From the NCBI RefSeq assembly GCF_030406605.1, contig NZ_CP129104.1:2679830-2743829 (forward strand): a DNA stretch of 64,000 nucleotides, read 5' to 3'. Position numbers and translations under genes: made by a program. A model generated the notes under the pieces. It was not told the origin of the DNA. It saw only the letters and a list, made by a program, of their open reading frames with translations, and made no database searches. Source of the DNA: Curtobacterium sp. 458. Lineage in GTDB: Bacteria > Actinomycetota > Actinomycetes > Actinomycetales > Microbacteriaceae. Of this stretch, positions 10,934 to 20,515 are shown piece after piece; the first letter of the stretch is position 1, and each line of letters begins with the position of its first letter.

Positions 10934-12462
10934 ACGCCGCCGGAGCTCAGCGCAGCCGGGGACCGCGTCCGACGTCGGCCCGGCGGGTGGCGTACGACGT
11001 CCTCCGCGCCGTGCAGGTCGACGACGCGTACGCCAACCTCCTGCTGCCCGCCCGGATCCGCCGTGCCGGGCTCGCCGCGCGCGACGCTGCGTTCGCGACC
11101 GAGCTCACCTACGGGTCGATCCGGATGCTCGGCCGCTACGACGCGATCGTCGGCATCGCGTCCGGCCGTCGGGTCGAGAACATCGAGGCCGACGTCCTCG
11201 ACGTGATGCGCCTCGGCACCCACCAGCTGCTCGGCATGCGCACCCCGACGCACGCCGCCGTCTCCGCGACGGTCGAGCTCGCCCGCGAGGTCGGCGCCCG
11301 CCGCGCCACCGGCTTCGTCAACGCCGTGCTGCGGAAGGTCGCCGCGCGGACCGACGCCGAGTGGGACGCCGCGATCACCGAGGGCCGCGGCGGCGATGCG
11401 CTCCTGGCGACGCGCTGGTCCCACCCGACGTGGGTCGTGTCGGCGCTGCGGGACGCGCTCGCCGCCGAGCGGTCCCGGGACGAGCTCGCGGCCTTGCTCG
11501 CGGCCGACAACGTCGCACCGCGGGTGCAGCTCGCGGCGCTCCCCGGGCTCGCGACGGACGACGAGGTCGCCACCGCGACCGGGTCGCACGGCGATGCGGC
11601 CGACCCGATCGACGGCGCTGCCGTGGACGGCGGCGACGCGGTGGACGGGACCGACGACGTGCCGGCGGCCGAAGACGCGACCGGCACCGTGCCTCCCGTC
11701 CGGCCTGACGCCGACCTGCTCCCCGTCTCGCCCACCGGCATCCGCGGCGTGTCCGGTGACCCCGCCCGCGTGCCGGGTGTCGCCGCCGGCCGGCTCCGCG
11801 TGCAGGACGAGGGCTCGCAGCTCGCCGCCCTCGCGCTCAGCCGGTCGTCCGCCGTGCGACCGGGGGAGCGGTGGCTCGACATGTGCGCCGGGCCCGGTGG
11901 CAAGGCGGCGCTGCTCGCCGCGGAGGCAGCCGTCGGCGGCGCGCACCTCGTCGCGAACGAACTCGTACCGGCGCGGGCCGGGCTCGTGCGGAAGGCCCTC
12001 GCGGGCTTCGGCGACGGCGTGACCGTGGTCGAGGGCGACGGGCGACGCTTCGGTCGGGACGGTGCGGGCGTGCAGTACGACCGCGTCCTGCTCGACGCCC
12101 CCTGCACCGGGCTCGGGGCGCTCCGACGTCGACCCGAGGCGCGGTGGCGCAAGCAGCCCGAGGACGTCCCGGAGCTCGCCGCGCTCCAGGCCGAGCTGCT
12201 CGACGCTGCCGTCCGCGTCCTCGCGCCGGGCGGGACCCTGGCGTACGTCACGTGTTCGCCGCACCTCGCGGAGACGCGCGGTCAGGTCGACGCCGTGCTC
12301 GAACGCCACCCCGGCGTGCTCGAGCAGCTCGACACCGCGGGCATCGTGCGGACGGTGGCCGTGCGGGACCCGCAGGTGGCGGACGGTGCGGTCGCGCAGC
12401 TGTGGCCGCACCGGATCGGCACCGACGCCATGTTCGTCGCGCTGTTCCGCCGCGTGGGCTGA
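10930..12462 (+). CDS. rsmB: 16S rRNA (cytosine-C5)-methyltransferase RsmB
   Basis: Methylates C967 (E. coli numbering) of 16S rRNA. 510 aa. N-terminal NusB-like RNA-binding domain (residues ~15-150: [20 protein letters not shown]), C-terminal SAM methyltransferase with motif [19 protein letters not shown], catalytic motif [21 protein letters not shown] and motif VI Cys in [14 protein letters not shown]. Between the halves (residues ~214-261) is an Asp/Ala/Gly-rich low-complexity insertion not usual for the family; it contains a copy of the recurring GTGCCTCCCGTCC element. Coupled to fmt by a 4-nt overlap. Confidence 0.95.
   Translation: MNAAGAQRSRGPRPTSARRVAYDVLRAVQVDDAYANLLLPARIRRAGLAARDAAFATELTYGSIRMLGRYDAIVGIASGRRVENIEADVLDVMRLGTHQLLGMRTPTHAAVSATVELAREVGARRATGFVNAVLRKVAARTDAEWDAAITEGRGGDALLATRWSHPTWVVSALRDALAAERSRDELAALLAADNVAPRVQLAALPGLATDDEVATATGSHGDAADPIDGAAVDGGDAVDGTDDVPAAEDATGTVPPVRPDADLLPVSPTGIRGVSGDPARVPGVAAGRLRVQDEGSQLAALALSRSSAVRPGERWLDMCAGPGGKAALLAAEAAVGGAHLVANELVPARAGLVRKALAGFGDGVTVVEGDGRRFGRDGAGVQYDRVLLDAPCTGLGALRRRPEARWRKQPEDVPELAALQAELLDAAVRVLAPGGTLAYVTCSPHLAETRGQVDAVLERHPGVLEQLDTAGIVRTVAVRDPQVADGAVAQLWPHRIGTDAMFVALFRRVG
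11687..11703 (+). repeat. Copy of CCGTGCCTCCCGTCCGG inside rsmB
   Basis: 17 nt identical to 13354-13370 and, over 15 nt, to the reverse complement of 30438-30452. It lies in the low-complexity insertion of RsmB. Confidence 0.6.
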
Positions 12463-12502
12463 GGCGCGCAGCCGCCCGGCGCCGGGGGCGCCGACCGCTG
12501 AG

Positions 12503-12621
12503 GACCGACACGTCCGCCGTCGTACGACGTCGGTGGTGTCGTCCGTTGCGCGTGCGGACCACGCGCGCGCAGAACGAACGACACGTCCGTCGTCGTACGA
12601 CGTCCACGGTGTCGTCCGACA
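12503..12621 (+). repeat. Two imperfect ~46-bp direct repeats with a CGTCGTACGACG palindrome
   Basis: Copy 1 is about 12503-12548 and copy 2 about 12576-12621. Both read GA(C/A)CGACACGTCCG, then the perfect 12-bp palindrome CGTCGTACGACG (12518-12529 and 12591-12602), then GGTGTCGTCCG. They fill the 212-nt gap between rsmB and rpe. The same core occurs at 6685-6695. No gene is visible here. Confidence 0.75.
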
Positions 12622-12662
12622 GCGGCGTCGCTCGACGAGCATCCCTGTCCGACGGCCGCCGG

Positions 12663-12668
12663 TAGGGT
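12663..12668 (+). promoter_or_regulatory. -10 box of leaderless rpe
   Basis: TAGGGT, 6 nt before GTG 12675, so transcription would start at or next to the start codon. Confidence 0.6.
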
Positions 12669-12674
12669 TGCCGG

Positions 12675-13334
12675 GTGACGATCCGCATCTCGCCGAGCAT
12701 CCTGTCCGCCGACTTCGCGAACCTCGAGCGGGAGCTCCACCGCATCGAGACCGCCGACATGGTGCACGTCGACGTGATGGACAACCACTTCGTGCCGAAC
12801 CTGACGCTCGGCCTGCCGATCGTGCAGCGCCTGCAGGAGGTCTCCCCGGTGCCGCTCGACGTGCACCTCATGATCACCGACGCCGACACCGAGGCGCCGA
12901 AGTACGCCGAGACCGGGGCGTCCAGCGTGACGTTCCACTTCGAGGCAGCCACCGACCCGGTCGCCACCGCCGCGGCCATCCGGTCGAACGGCGCCCGTGC
13001 CGCCGTCGCGGTGAAGCCCGGCACCCCGATCACGCAGGTGCTCCACCACCTCGACGCGTACGACATGGTCCTGCTCATGACCGTCGAGCCCGGGTTCGGC
13101 GGCCAGTCGTTCATGCCGTCCGTGATGCCGAAGCTGGCGGACGCGCGGGCCGCGGTCGACGCCTCCGGCCTCGACGTCTGGCTCGAGGTGGACGGGGGCA
13201 TCGCGGTGGACACCGTGCCCGAGGCGGTCCGCAGCGGCGCCGACACGCTCGTCGCGGGGTCGGCCGTCTACGGCGGCGAGCCGGCGCAGCGCATCGCGGA
13301 CCTCCGCGGAGCCGCGGCAGCAGCCCGATCGTGA
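12675..13334 (+). CDS. rpe: Ribulose-phosphate 3-epimerase
   Basis: Interconverts D-ribulose 5-phosphate and D-xylulose 5-phosphate in the pentose phosphate pathway. 219 aa TIM barrel. Catalytic Asp and metal ligands lie in [14 protein letters not shown] and EVDGGI; the phosphate-binding segment is [16 protein letters not shown] start just after a TAGGGT box with no ribosome site, so the mRNA is probably leaderless. Confidence 0.97.
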   Translation: MTIRISPSILSADFANLERELHRIETADMVHVDVMDNHFVPNLTLGLPIVQRLQEVSPVPLDVHLMITDADTEAPKYAETGASSVTFHFEAATDPVATAAAIRSNGARAAVAVKPGTPITQVLHHLDAYDMVLLMTVEPGFGGQSFMPSVMPKLADARAAVDASGLDVWLEVDGGIAVDTVPEAVRSGADTLVAGSAVYGGEPAQRIADLRGAAAAARS

Positions 13335-13353
13335 CCGACGTGGACGACGCGAC

Positions 13354-13370
13354 CCGTGCCTCCCGTCCGG
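13354..13370 (+). repeat. Copy of CCGTGCCTCCCGTCCGG between rpe and hisE
   Basis: Identical over 17 nt to 11687-11703. No facing arm, so it is not a terminator by itself. Confidence 0.6.
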
Positions 13371-13401
13371 ACGGTGCGGTCGGCGAGGCGACGCAGGACG
13401 G

Positions 13402-13407
13402 TAGCCT
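13402..13407 (+). promoter_or_regulatory. -10 box of leaderless hisE
   Basis: TAGCCT, 7 nt before GTG 13415. Confidence 0.6.
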
Positions 13408-13414
13408 GGTCCCC

Positions 13415-13678
13415 GTGAAGACGTTCGACGACCTGTTCGCGGAGCTGACCGAGAAGGCGCGCACGCGCCCCGAGGGCTCCGGCACCGTCGCCGAACTGGA
13501 CGCCGGCGTGCACCAGATCGGCAAGAAGATCGTGGAAGAGGCAGCCGAGGTCTGGATGGCGGCCGAGTACGAGGGCGACGAGCGCACCTCGGAGGAGATC
13601 TCGCAGCTGATCTACCACCTCCAGGTGCTCATGGTCGCGAAGGGACTCACCCCGGCGGACGTCTGGCGACATCTGTAG
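13415..13678 (+). CDS. hisE: Phosphoribosyl-ATP pyrophosphatase
   Basis: Second step of histidine synthesis: hydrolyses PR-ATP to PR-AMP. 87 aa, the normal length for actinobacterial HisE. MazG-like fold with the metal-binding acidic pattern [20 protein letters not shown]...[13 protein letters not shown] 13415 ([16 protein letters not shown]) is chosen because homologues start there and a TAGCCT box lies 7 nt upstream; the longer open frame is not conserved-looking. hisG follows after 74 nt, the usual actinobacterial pair. Confidence 0.95.
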   Translation: MKTFDDLFAELTEKARTRPEGSGTVAELDAGVHQIGKKIVEEAAEVWMAAEYEGDERTSEEISQLIYHLQVLMVAKGLTPADVWRHL

Positions 13679-13752
13679 GACGCACTCCGCGCCCACGGGC
13701 GTGGTCCGCACCCGACAGCAGTCACCGACCTCCTCCAGAAAGCAGACCTCTG

Positions 13753-14592
13753 ATGCTCCGCATCGCCGTGCCCAACAAGGGCTCACTGTCCGAGACCGCC
13801 TCCGAGATGCTCCGGGAGGCCGGGTACGCCGGTCGCCGCGACCCGAAGGCGCTCCACCTCATCGACGAGCGGAACGGGGTCGAGTTCTTCTTCCTCCGTC
13901 CGCGTGACATCGCGACCTACGTCGGCTCGGGCGCGCTCGACGTCGGCATCACCGGCCGCGACCTGCTGCTCGACTCCGGGTCCGAGGCGCACGAGGTCGA
14001 CGCGCTCGACTTCGCCGGCTCGACGTTCCGGTTCGCCGGGGCACCGGGGCGGTTCGGTTCGCTCCAGGACCTCGAGGGCGTGCGGGTGGCGACGAGCTAC
14101 CCCGGCCTCGTGGGCGACTTCCTCGCGAAGCACGGTGTCACCGCGACGCTCGTGAAGCTCGACGGCGCGGTCGAGAGCGCGGTCCGACTCGGGGTCGCCG
14201 ACGCCGTCGCGGACGTGGTCTCGACGGGCAGCACGCTGCGGCAGGCCGGGCTCGAGATCTTCGGGCCGGTCATCCTCGAGTCGACCGCCGTCCTCATCGC
14301 CACCGACGAGGCCCGCCCGGGCATCGACGTCCTCCGCCGACGCCTGCACGGCGTCCTCGTGGCGCGGGGCTACGTCATGCTCGACTACGACATCCCGACG
14401 TCACTCGTGCCCGACGCCACCGCGATCGCCTCCGGCATGGAGTCCCCGACGGTGTCGCCCCTGCACGGTCGGGACTGGTCGGCGGTGCGCGTGATGATCC
14501 CGCGCTCGGACATGAACCAGATCATGGACTCGCTGTACGAGCTCGGCGCCCGGGCGATCCTGGTCAGCTCGATCCACGCGGCACGCTTGTGA
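13753..14592 (+). CDS. hisG: ATP phosphoribosyltransferase, long form
   Basis: Commits ATP and PRPP to histidine synthesis and is feedback-inhibited by histidine. 279 aa, so the long form (HisG-L) with its own C-terminal regulatory domain (~residues 205-279, [20 protein letters not shown]) rather than the short form that needs HisZ. Catalytic part: [13 protein letters not shown], the PRPP/phosphate-binding segment [19 protein letters not shown]. Its TGA overlaps the hisF GTG by 4 nt. Confidence 0.97.
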   Translation: MLRIAVPNKGSLSETASEMLREAGYAGRRDPKALHLIDERNGVEFFFLRPRDIATYVGSGALDVGITGRDLLLDSGSEAHEVDALDFAGSTFRFAGAPGRFGSLQDLEGVRVATSYPGLVGDFLAKHGVTATLVKLDGAVESAVRLGVADAVADVVSTGSTLRQAGLEIFGPVILESTAVLIATDEARPGIDVLRRRLHGVLVARGYVMLDYDIPTSLVPDATAIASGMESPTVSPLHGRDWSAVRVMIPRSDMNQIMDSLYELGARAILVSSIHAARL

Positions 14593-15395
14593 ACGCCGCG
14601 GTGTCCGGCGCGTCGGGGACCCCGGCTCGCGAGGGCGGCGTAGCGGTCCGTGTGATCCCGTGCCTCGACGTCCAGGGCGGTCGCGTCGTGAAGGGCGTGA
14701 ACTTCCTCGACCTGCAGGACGCCGGCGACCCCGTCGAGCTCGCGGCCCGGTACTACGAGCAGGGCGCCGACGAGCTGACGTTCCTCGACGTCGGTGCCAC
14801 GGTCGAGAACCGCGCGACGATGTACGACACGGTCACCCGAACGGCCGAGCAGGTCTTCATCCCGCTCACGGTCGGCGGCGGCGTCCGGAGCGTCGACGAC
14901 GTCGCGCGCCTGCAGCAGTGCGGTGCCGACAAGATCGGTGTGAACAGCGCCGCGATCGCCCGCCCGGAGCTCGTCGGCGAGATCGCCGACCGCTTCGGCG
15001 CGCAGGCGGTCGTGTTGTCGCTCGACATCAAGCGTTCCGACCGGATGCCGTCCGGCTTCGTGGTCACCACGCACGGCGGTCGCACCGAGTCCGACCTCGA
15101 CGCGATCGCTTGGGCGCGCGAAGCGGTGGAGCGCGGTGCGGGGGAACTCCTCGTCAACTCCATCGACGCCGACGGCACGAAGAACGGGTTCGACCTCGAG
15201 CTCGTCGCCGCCGTGCGCGCCGTCGCGTCGGTCCCGGTGATCGCCTCGGGTGGCGCCGGTCACCTCGACCACTTCGCCCCGGCCGTCGAGGCGGGAGCCG
15301 ACGCGGTCCTCGCCGCGAGCGTCTTCCACCGCGGCGAGATGACGATCGGCGACGTCAAGGCGGCGCTGCGCGCCGCGGGCGAACTCGTCCGCTGA
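14589..15395 (+). CDS. hisF: Imidazole glycerol phosphate synthase subunit HisF
   Basis: Cyclase subunit that joins ammonia from HisH to PRFAR, giving IGP and AICAR. 268 aa as called from the GTG overlapping hisG. Catalytic Asp residues lie in [19 protein letters not shown] and [13 protein letters not shown]; the phosphate loops are GGGVRSVDD and [10 protein letters not shown]. The first ~20 residues precede the conserved VRVIPCLDV start; a GTG near 14649 is an alternative, but coupling to hisG favours 14589. hisH and hisA are not in this window. Confidence 0.96.
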   Translation: MNAAVSGASGTPAREGGVAVRVIPCLDVQGGRVVKGVNFLDLQDAGDPVELAARYYEQGADELTFLDVGATVENRATMYDTVTRTAEQVFIPLTVGGGVRSVDDVARLQQCGADKIGVNSAAIARPELVGEIADRFGAQAVVLSLDIKRSDRMPSGFVVTTHGGRTESDLDAIAWAREAVERGAGELLVNSIDADGTKNGFDLELVAAVRAVASVPVIASGGAGHLDHFAPAVEAGADAVLAASVFHRGEMTIGDVKAALRAAGELVR

Positions 15396-15409
15396 GCCGA
15401 CCCGCTGAC

Positions 15410-15451
15410 GGACGGGAGGCCCGTGGCGGCGTCGCCACGGGCCTCCCGTCC
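15410..15451 (+). terminator. Terminator after hisF
   Basis: Perfect 19-bp stem (15410-15428 with 15433-15451), 4-nt loop GCGT. The outer stem is GGACGGGAGGC/GCCTCCCGTCC, a form of the recurring element. Confidence 0.85.
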
Positions 15452-15489
15452 GGTCCTCCACGCTCCGCGTGACGCTCCGCGGCACGCCG

Positions 15490-15495
15490 TAGGCT
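15490..15495 (+). promoter_or_regulatory. -10 box of hisI-trpE
   Basis: TAGGCT, 9 nt before ATG 15505, immediately after the hisF terminator; leader very short or absent. Confidence 0.5.
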
Positions 15496-15504
15496 AGGAA
15501 CCTC

Positions 15505-15888
15505 ATGACCGACAGCACCAGCGCAAGCACCGACGCGGTCCTCGACCGCGTGCGATTCGGTGCGGACGGCCTGCTCCCCGCCATCGTGCAGGAGGAAACG
15601 TCGAGGGACGTCCTCATGCTCGGGTACATGGACCGGGAAGCCCTCCGCCGCACCCTGACCGAGGGGCGGGTGACCTTCTGGTCCCGCTCGCGGCAGGAGT
15701 ACTGGCGCAAGGGCGACACCTCCGGGCACGCGCAGTACGTGCGTGCCGCGGCGCTCGACTGCGACGACGACACCCTGCTCGTGACCGTGCAGCAGGTCGG
15801 TGCCGCGTGCCACACGGGCGCGCACGCCTGCTTCGACGTCGATCCGCTCTCGCCCGTCACGGCGACCGCTCCGGAGGCCTCCCGATGA
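15505..15888 (+). CDS. hisI: Phosphoribosyl-AMP cyclohydrolase
   Basis: Third step of histidine synthesis: opens the adenine ring of PR-AMP; zinc and magnesium dependent. 127 aa. Conserved MLGYMDREALRRTL, FWSRSRQEYWRKGDTSGHAQYV and the zinc-ligand region DCDDDTLL...GAACHTGAHACF are all present. Monofunctional; HisE is separate at 13415. Overlaps trpE by 4 nt, linking histidine and tryptophan genes in one transcript. Confidence 0.97.
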   Translation: MTDSTSASTDAVLDRVRFGADGLLPAIVQEETSRDVLMLGYMDREALRRTLTEGRVTFWSRSRQEYWRKGDTSGHAQYVRAAALDCDDDTLLVTVQQVGAACHTGAHACFDVDPLSPVTATAPEASR

Positions 15889-17414
15889 CCGACCAGCCGC
15901 ACTCCACCCGGCGCGAGGAGTTCGACGGACTCCTCGCCGACCACCGCGTCGTACCCGTGGTCCGCGCGCTCTTCGCCGACAGCGAGACCCCGGTCGGCGT
16001 CTACCGCAAGCTCGCCGACGGCCGACCGGGGTCGTTCCTGCTCGAGTCCGCCGGGCAGGGCGGCCTGTGGTCGCGCTGGTCCTTCGTCGGCGTGCGGAGC
16101 TTCGGTGTGCTCACCCAGGACGACGACCGTGCCGTCTGGATCGACACCGGCATCCCCGCCTCGCGTGCGGTCGACTCGCTCGACGGCGCGCCGCTCGACG
16201 TCCTCGCCCGGCTCCACGAGCGGTGGGCGACCCCGCGCGTCCCCGGTACGCCGCCGCTCGTCGGCGGGACCGTCGGGTTCATCGGGTGGGAGGCCGTCCG
16301 ACAGCTGGAACACCTGCCGAACGTGCCCGCGGCCGACTTCGACGTGCCGGGGCAGGCCCTGGCGTTCGTGTCCGAGCTGGCCGCGCTCGACCACCGCACG
16401 GGGCTCGTCCTGCTCGTCGCGAGCGTGCTCAACGACGGTGAGGACGACGCCGACGCGATGTGGTCGGACGCCCAGGCCCGGCTCGACCGGATGCAGGCCG
16501 ACCTCGTCCAGCCGACGGTCGCGACCGTGGCCGAGGCCTTCGACATCGCCGAACCGACCCCCTCACACCGGTCGACCCCGGACGAGTACATGGCCGCGGT
16601 GCAGCGCTCGAAGGAGTTCATCCGCGACGGCGACGTCTTCCAGGTGGTCATCTCGCAGCGCTTCGACCACGAGGTCACCGCGGACCCGCTCGACGTCTAC
16701 CGCGTCCTGCGGACGCTGAACCCGAGCCCGTACATGTACTTCCTCGCGCTCCGCGACACCCACGACGACCCGTTCTGGATCGTCGGCGCGTCACCGGAGG
16801 CACTGGTGAAGGTGCAGGCCGGCCGGGCGATCACCCACCCGATCGCCGGGTCACGCCCACGTGGTGCGACGCCGGAGGAGGACGTCCGCTTCGGTGAGGA
16901 CCTCCTCGAGGACCCGAAGGAGCGCGCGGAGCACCTCATGCTCGTGGACCTCGCGCGCAACGACCTGCAGAAGGTGTGCGAGCCCGGCACCGTCGCGGTG
17001 ACCGAGTTCATGACCGTCGAGCGGTTCAGCCACATCATGCACCTCGTGTCGAGCGTCGAGGGTGCCGTGCGCCCGGACGCCTCGGCGATCGACGTGTTCC
17101 GGGCGACGTTCCCCGCCGGGACGCTGTCGGGGGCACCGAAGCCGCGCGCGCTCGAGATCATCGACGAGCTGGAGCCGGCCAAGCGGGGCGCGTACGCCGG
17201 GGTCGTGGGCTACTTCGACTTCGCGGGTGACGCCGACCTCGCGATCGCCATCCGGACCGCGATGATCCAGGACGGCGTCGCACGGGTGCAGGCCGGAGCC
17301 GGCCTCGTCGCCGACTCGGACCCGGCGACCGAGCACACGGAGACCGTCAACAAGGCTGCGGCGCCGCTGCGCGCGGTCGCGACGGCGAACCGGATGCGCG
17401 AGGTGCGGTCGTGA
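15885..17414 (+). CDS. trpE: Anthranilate synthase component I
   Basis: Converts chorismate and ammonia (from TrpG) to anthranilate. 509 aa. The LLES tryptophan feedback motif is present (GSFLLESAGQGGLWSRWSF). Chorismate-binding domain: PYMYFLAL, VERFSHIMHLVSSVEG, GTLSGAPKPRALEIIDELE, GVVGYFDFAGDADLAIAIR. ATG overlaps hisI by 4 nt; its own stop overlaps the next gene by 4 nt. trpG, trpD and a trpF/priA gene are not in the window. Confidence 0.97.
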   Translation: MTDQPHSTRREEFDGLLADHRVVPVVRALFADSETPVGVYRKLADGRPGSFLLESAGQGGLWSRWSFVGVRSFGVLTQDDDRAVWIDTGIPASRAVDSLDGAPLDVLARLHERWATPRVPGTPPLVGGTVGFIGWEAVRQLEHLPNVPAADFDVPGQALAFVSELAALDHRTGLVLLVASVLNDGEDDADAMWSDAQARLDRMQADLVQPTVATVAEAFDIAEPTPSHRSTPDEYMAAVQRSKEFIRDGDVFQVVISQRFDHEVTADPLDVYRVLRTLNPSPYMYFLALRDTHDDPFWIVGASPEALVKVQAGRAITHPIAGSRPRGATPEEDVRFGEDLLEDPKERAEHLMLVDLARNDLQKVCEPGTVAVTEFMTVERFSHIMHLVSSVEGAVRPDASAIDVFRATFPAGTLSGAPKPRALEIIDELEPAKRGAYAGVVGYFDFAGDADLAIAIRTAMIQDGVARVQAGAGLVADSDPATEHTETVNKAAAPLRAVATANRMREVRS

Positions 17415-18163
17415 CCCTCCGGCGCTCCCGTCCGCTCGTCGTGGTCGCCGGGTTGCTGGTCGCCGGCGTCGTGATGCTGTCGTGGACCCAGACGTGGTTC
17501 ACGGTGCACCTGCGCGCGGGGTCGGCCGTGGTCGCGACCGTGACCGCCGACGGGTCGAAGACCGTGCCGCAGTACACCGCGCTCGCGATCGCCAGCCTGG
17601 CGCTGTTCCTCGCGTTGACGATCGCGGGACGGGTGCTGCGGGTCGTGCTCGCCGTGGTCGAGGTGCTCCTCGGCGTCGCCGTCGTGGTCACCGGGGCGTC
17701 CGCGCTCCGTGACCCGGTCGCGTCCGCCCGTGCGGCGATCGGCGAGGTCGCGGGGGTGAGCGACCTCGCCGGTGTCCGGCGTGTCGTGTCCTCGGTGGAC
17801 GTCACGGCGTGGCCCGCGGTGGGGATCGCCGGCGGCGTGCTGGCGGTGGTGCTCGGGATCGTCGTGCTGTTCGTGCAGCGCGCGTGGCCGGGGCCGAGCC
17901 GCAAGTACGGCGCGGCGACCGCGGGCGCGGCTGCGGACGCACGTGCCACCGCGACGCAGCGCGATGCCGTGACCGACTGGGACGACCTGTCGGCCGGCAC
18001 GGACCCGACCGACCCGTCCGCCGACGGTCCGCACGGCACTGACCGCAAGCCGTCCGCCGACGGCGAGCGTGCCGGGACCGCCACGGTCGACGCGGTAGGG
18101 TTGGAACACGGCGATCGACCGACGACGCCGGAGCAGAACGAGGAGCACCGTGAGCAACACTGA
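17411..18163 (+). CDS. Trp-biosynthesis-associated membrane protein
   Basis: 250 aa, four predicted transmembrane helices (PLVVVAGLLVAGVVMLSW, TALAIASLALFLALTIAG, VVLAVVEVLLGVAVVVTG, AVGIAGGVLAVVLGIVVLF) with the conserved SWTQTWF after helix 1. It matches the Trp_oprn_chp family that lies next to trpE in many actinobacteria; biochemical role unknown. The charged C-terminal tail (~residues 175-250) is poorly conserved. GTG overlaps trpE by 4 nt. A candidate promoter for the next gene lies inside its 3' end. Confidence 0.88.
   Translation: MTLRRSRPLVVVAGLLVAGVVMLSWTQTWFTVHLRAGSAVVATVTADGSKTVPQYTALAIASLALFLALTIAGRVLRVVLAVVEVLLGVAVVVTGASALRDPVASARAAIGEVAGVSDLAGVRRVVSSVDVTAWPAVGIAGGVLAVVLGIVVLFVQRAWPGPSRKYGAATAGAAADARATATQRDAVTDWDDLSAGTDPTDPSADGPHGTDRKPSADGERAGTATVDAVGLEHGDRPTTPEQNEEHREQH
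18096..18145 (+). promoter_or_regulatory. Internal promoter and ribosome site for the HGxxPAAW gene
   Basis: TAGGGT (18096-18101) inside the preceding CDS, and AGGAG (18141-18145) 4 nt before GTG 18150. The lower trp genes could thus be expressed apart from trpE. Confidence 0.5.
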
Positions 18164-18389
18164 GCCCGCAGAACTCGGCGAGGGCCACTCGCCGGCAGCC
18201 TGGACGGCCGTCGTCATCATGCTGATCGGTTTCGCGGCTGGGACGCTCTTCTTCTGGTTCGACCAGCCGATCGGCGTGTGGATCTCCGCCGCGGTCGTGG
18301 TCGTCGGCCTCGTCGTCGGCGCCGTCATGGCGAAGGCCGGCTACGGCGTCAACGGCCCGAAGTTCGTCCCGAAGCACCACGGCGAGTAG
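18150..18389 (+). CDS. Small HGxxPAAW-motif membrane protein
   Basis: 79 aa with two hydrophobic helices (AVVIMLIGFAAGTLFFWF and WISAAVVVVGLVVGAVMA). The segment GEGHSPAAW is a form of the HGxxPAAW motif that names a conserved actinobacterial family (DUF6704) found between trpE and trpC; function unknown. The basic tail ends KFVPKHHGE. Starts 14 nt inside the preceding gene, with AGGAG in front, and ends 7 nt before trpC. A link to tryptophan transport or synthesis is only suggested by its place. Confidence 0.88.
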   Translation: MSNTEPAELGEGHSPAAWTAVVIMLIGFAAGTLFFWFDQPIGVWISAAVVVVGLVVGAVMAKAGYGVNGPKFVPKHHGE

Positions 18390-18396
18390 TCCGACC

Positions 18397-19188
18397 ATGC
18401 CGAACGTGCTCGAGACCCTCGTGGCGGGCGCGCTCGAGGACGCGGCCGCCCGTCGCGCCGACCGTCCCTACGCGGACGTCGAACGCGACCTCGACCGGGT
18501 GGCGTCGCCCCTCGACGCGCTGACGTTCCTCGCCCCCGGCGACGACGTCAAGATCCTCGCCGAGGTCAAGCGTGCGAGCCCGTCCCGCGGCTCGATGGCC
18601 CCGATCGCCGACCCCGCGGCCCTCGCCGCGGAGTACGAACGTGGCGGTGCGTCCACGATCAGCGTCCTGACCGAGGGCCGGAAGTTCCTCGGCAGCCTGG
18701 CAGATCTCGAGGCCGTCAAGGCCCGGGTGGGCGTGCCCGTCCTGCGCAAGGACTTCATCGCCGACCCGTACCAGGTCGTCGAGGCGCGGGCTGCCGGTGC
18801 CGACGTCGTGCTGCTCATCGTGGCGGCCCTCGAGCAGGCGCGGCTCGTCGAGCTGCACGGCCTGGCCGAGGAGCTCGGGATGCGCGTGCTGGTGGAGGCA
18901 CACTCCGCCGACGAGGTCTCGCGTGGTCTCGACGCCGGTGCCCGCATCCTCGGCGTCAACGCCCGGGACCTCACCGACTTCTCGCTCGACCGCGACCTGT
19001 TCGGCTCGCTCGCCGACCGCATCCCCGACGGTGTGGTCCGCGTCGCCGAGTCCGCCGTCGCCGGTCCCGCCGACGTCGCGCACTACCGTTCCGCCGGTGC
19101 CGACGTCGTCCTGGTGGGGGAGGCGCTCGTCACGGGCGACGACCCCGCCGCCACGCTCGCGTCGTTCATCGCCGCCGCCCGGTCCTGA
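18397..19188 (+). CDS. trpC: Indole-3-glycerol phosphate synthase
   Basis: Closes the indole ring: CdRP to indole-3-glycerol phosphate. 263 aa TIM barrel. Catalytic Lys/Glu in [13 protein letters not shown] and [23 protein letters not shown] and the phosphate-binding [10 protein letters not shown] are present. Monofunctional, with no TrpF domain. ATG 7 nt after the small membrane gene. Confidence 0.97.
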   Translation: MPNVLETLVAGALEDAAARRADRPYADVERDLDRVASPLDALTFLAPGDDVKILAEVKRASPSRGSMAPIADPAALAAEYERGGASTISVLTEGRKFLGSLADLEAVKARVGVPVLRKDFIADPYQVVEARAAGADVVLLIVAALEQARLVELHGLAEELGMRVLVEAHSADEVSRGLDAGARILGVNARDLTDFSLDRDLFGSLADRIPDGVVRVAESAVAGPADVAHYRSAGADVVLVGEALVTGDDPAATLASFIAAARS

Positions 19189-19300
19189 CACCGGACGGGC
19201 GGGCACCGAGACGACGTCCGGCTCCCGGGGACCGTCGACCCCCGGCCCCGCAACGACCCACCCGGTCCGGCAGTCCCGGACCCCGCACGGAAGGCACCTC

Positions 19301-20515
19301 GTGACCTCGCTCCGCGATCAGCACGGCCCCTACTTCGGCGACTTCGGCGGACGGTTCGTCCCTGAGTCCCTCGTCCTGGCGCTCGACGAGCTCGAGGCTG
19401 CCTTCCGCGAGGCCTGGGCCGACCCGGCGTTCCGGCAGGAGCTCGACGACCTGCAGCGCGACTACACCGGACGCCCGTCGATCATCACCGAGGTGCCCCG
19501 GTTCGCGAAGCACGCCGGCGGTGCCCGGATCATCCTCAAGCGCGAGGACCTCAACCACACCGGCTCGCACAAGATCAACAACGTGCTCGGCCAGGCGCTC
19601 GTCGCCAAGCGGCTCGGCAAGACCCGCCTCATCGCGGAGACCGGCGCCGGGCAGCACGGCGTCGCGACCGCCACGGCCGCCGCGCTGTTCGGCATGGACT
19701 GCGTCGTCTACATGGGCGCGGTCGACACGGAGCGCCAGGCCCTGAACGTCGCACGCATGCGGCTGCTCGGCGCGGAGGTCATCCCCGTGGAGACCGGCTC
19801 CCGCACGCTCAAGGACGCCATCAACGACGCCCTTCGGGACTGGGTCGCGAACGTCGAGCACACGCACTACCTGCTCGGCACGGTCGCGGGTCCGCACCCG
19901 TTCCCCGAGATGGTCCGTGAGTTCCACAAGGTGATCGGGGACGAGGCCCGGCAGCAGGTGCTCGACAAGGTCGGCCGGCTGCCCGACGCCGTCGCCGCGT
20001 GCGTCGGTGGCGGTTCGAACGCGATGGGCATCTTCGACGCCTTCCTCGACGACGAGTCCGTCGCCCTGTACGGCTACGAGGCCGGTGGCGACGGCATCGA
20101 GACCGGTCGCCACGCCGCGAGCATCTCGCTCGGCCGGACGGGTGTCCTCCAGGGCACGAAGTCCTACCTCATGCAGGACGAGGACGGCCAGACGATCGAG
20201 AGCCACAGCATCTCCGCCGGGCTCGACTACCCGAGCGTCGGACCGCAGCACGCGCACCTCGCGGCGATCGGACGCGCGAAGTACGAGCCGATCACCGACG
20301 CCGAGGCGATGGAGGCCTTCCGCCTCCTCAGCCGCACCGAGGGCATCCTCCCCGCGATCGAGTCGTCACACGCCCTCGCCGGTGCGATCAAGCTCGGCAA
20401 GGAACTCGGCCCCGACGGGGTCATCCTGGTCAACCTGTCCGGCCGCGGCGACAAGGACGTGGCCTCCGCCAGCCGGTACTTCGGCATCCTCGACGAGAAC
20501 GCGGTGCAGCTGTGA
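19301..20515 (+). CDS. trpB: Tryptophan synthase beta chain
   Basis: PLP enzyme that condenses indole with serine to tryptophan. 404 aa. PLP lysine in [12 protein letters not shown], phosphate-binding [12 protein letters not shown], and [17 protein letters not shown] near the end. GTG 19301 is preceded by GGAAGG (19289-19294) with proper spacing; a longer upstream open frame is a trpC shadow. The 112-nt gap after trpC is the only sizeable break in the trp genes and may carry extra control. Overlaps trpA by 4 nt. Confidence 0.97.
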   Translation: MTSLRDQHGPYFGDFGGRFVPESLVLALDELEAAFREAWADPAFRQELDDLQRDYTGRPSIITEVPRFAKHAGGARIILKREDLNHTGSHKINNVLGQALVAKRLGKTRLIAETGAGQHGVATATAAALFGMDCVVYMGAVDTERQALNVARMRLLGAEVIPVETGSRTLKDAINDALRDWVANVEHTHYLLGTVAGPHPFPEMVREFHKVIGDEARQQVLDKVGRLPDAVAACVGGGSNAMGIFDAFLDDESVALYGYEAGGDGIETGRHAASISLGRTGVLQGTKSYLMQDEDGQTIESHSISAGLDYPSVGPQHAHLAAIGRAKYEPITDAEAMEAFRLLSRTEGILPAIESSHALAGAIKLGKELGPDGVILVNLSGRGDKDVASASRYFGILDENAVQL

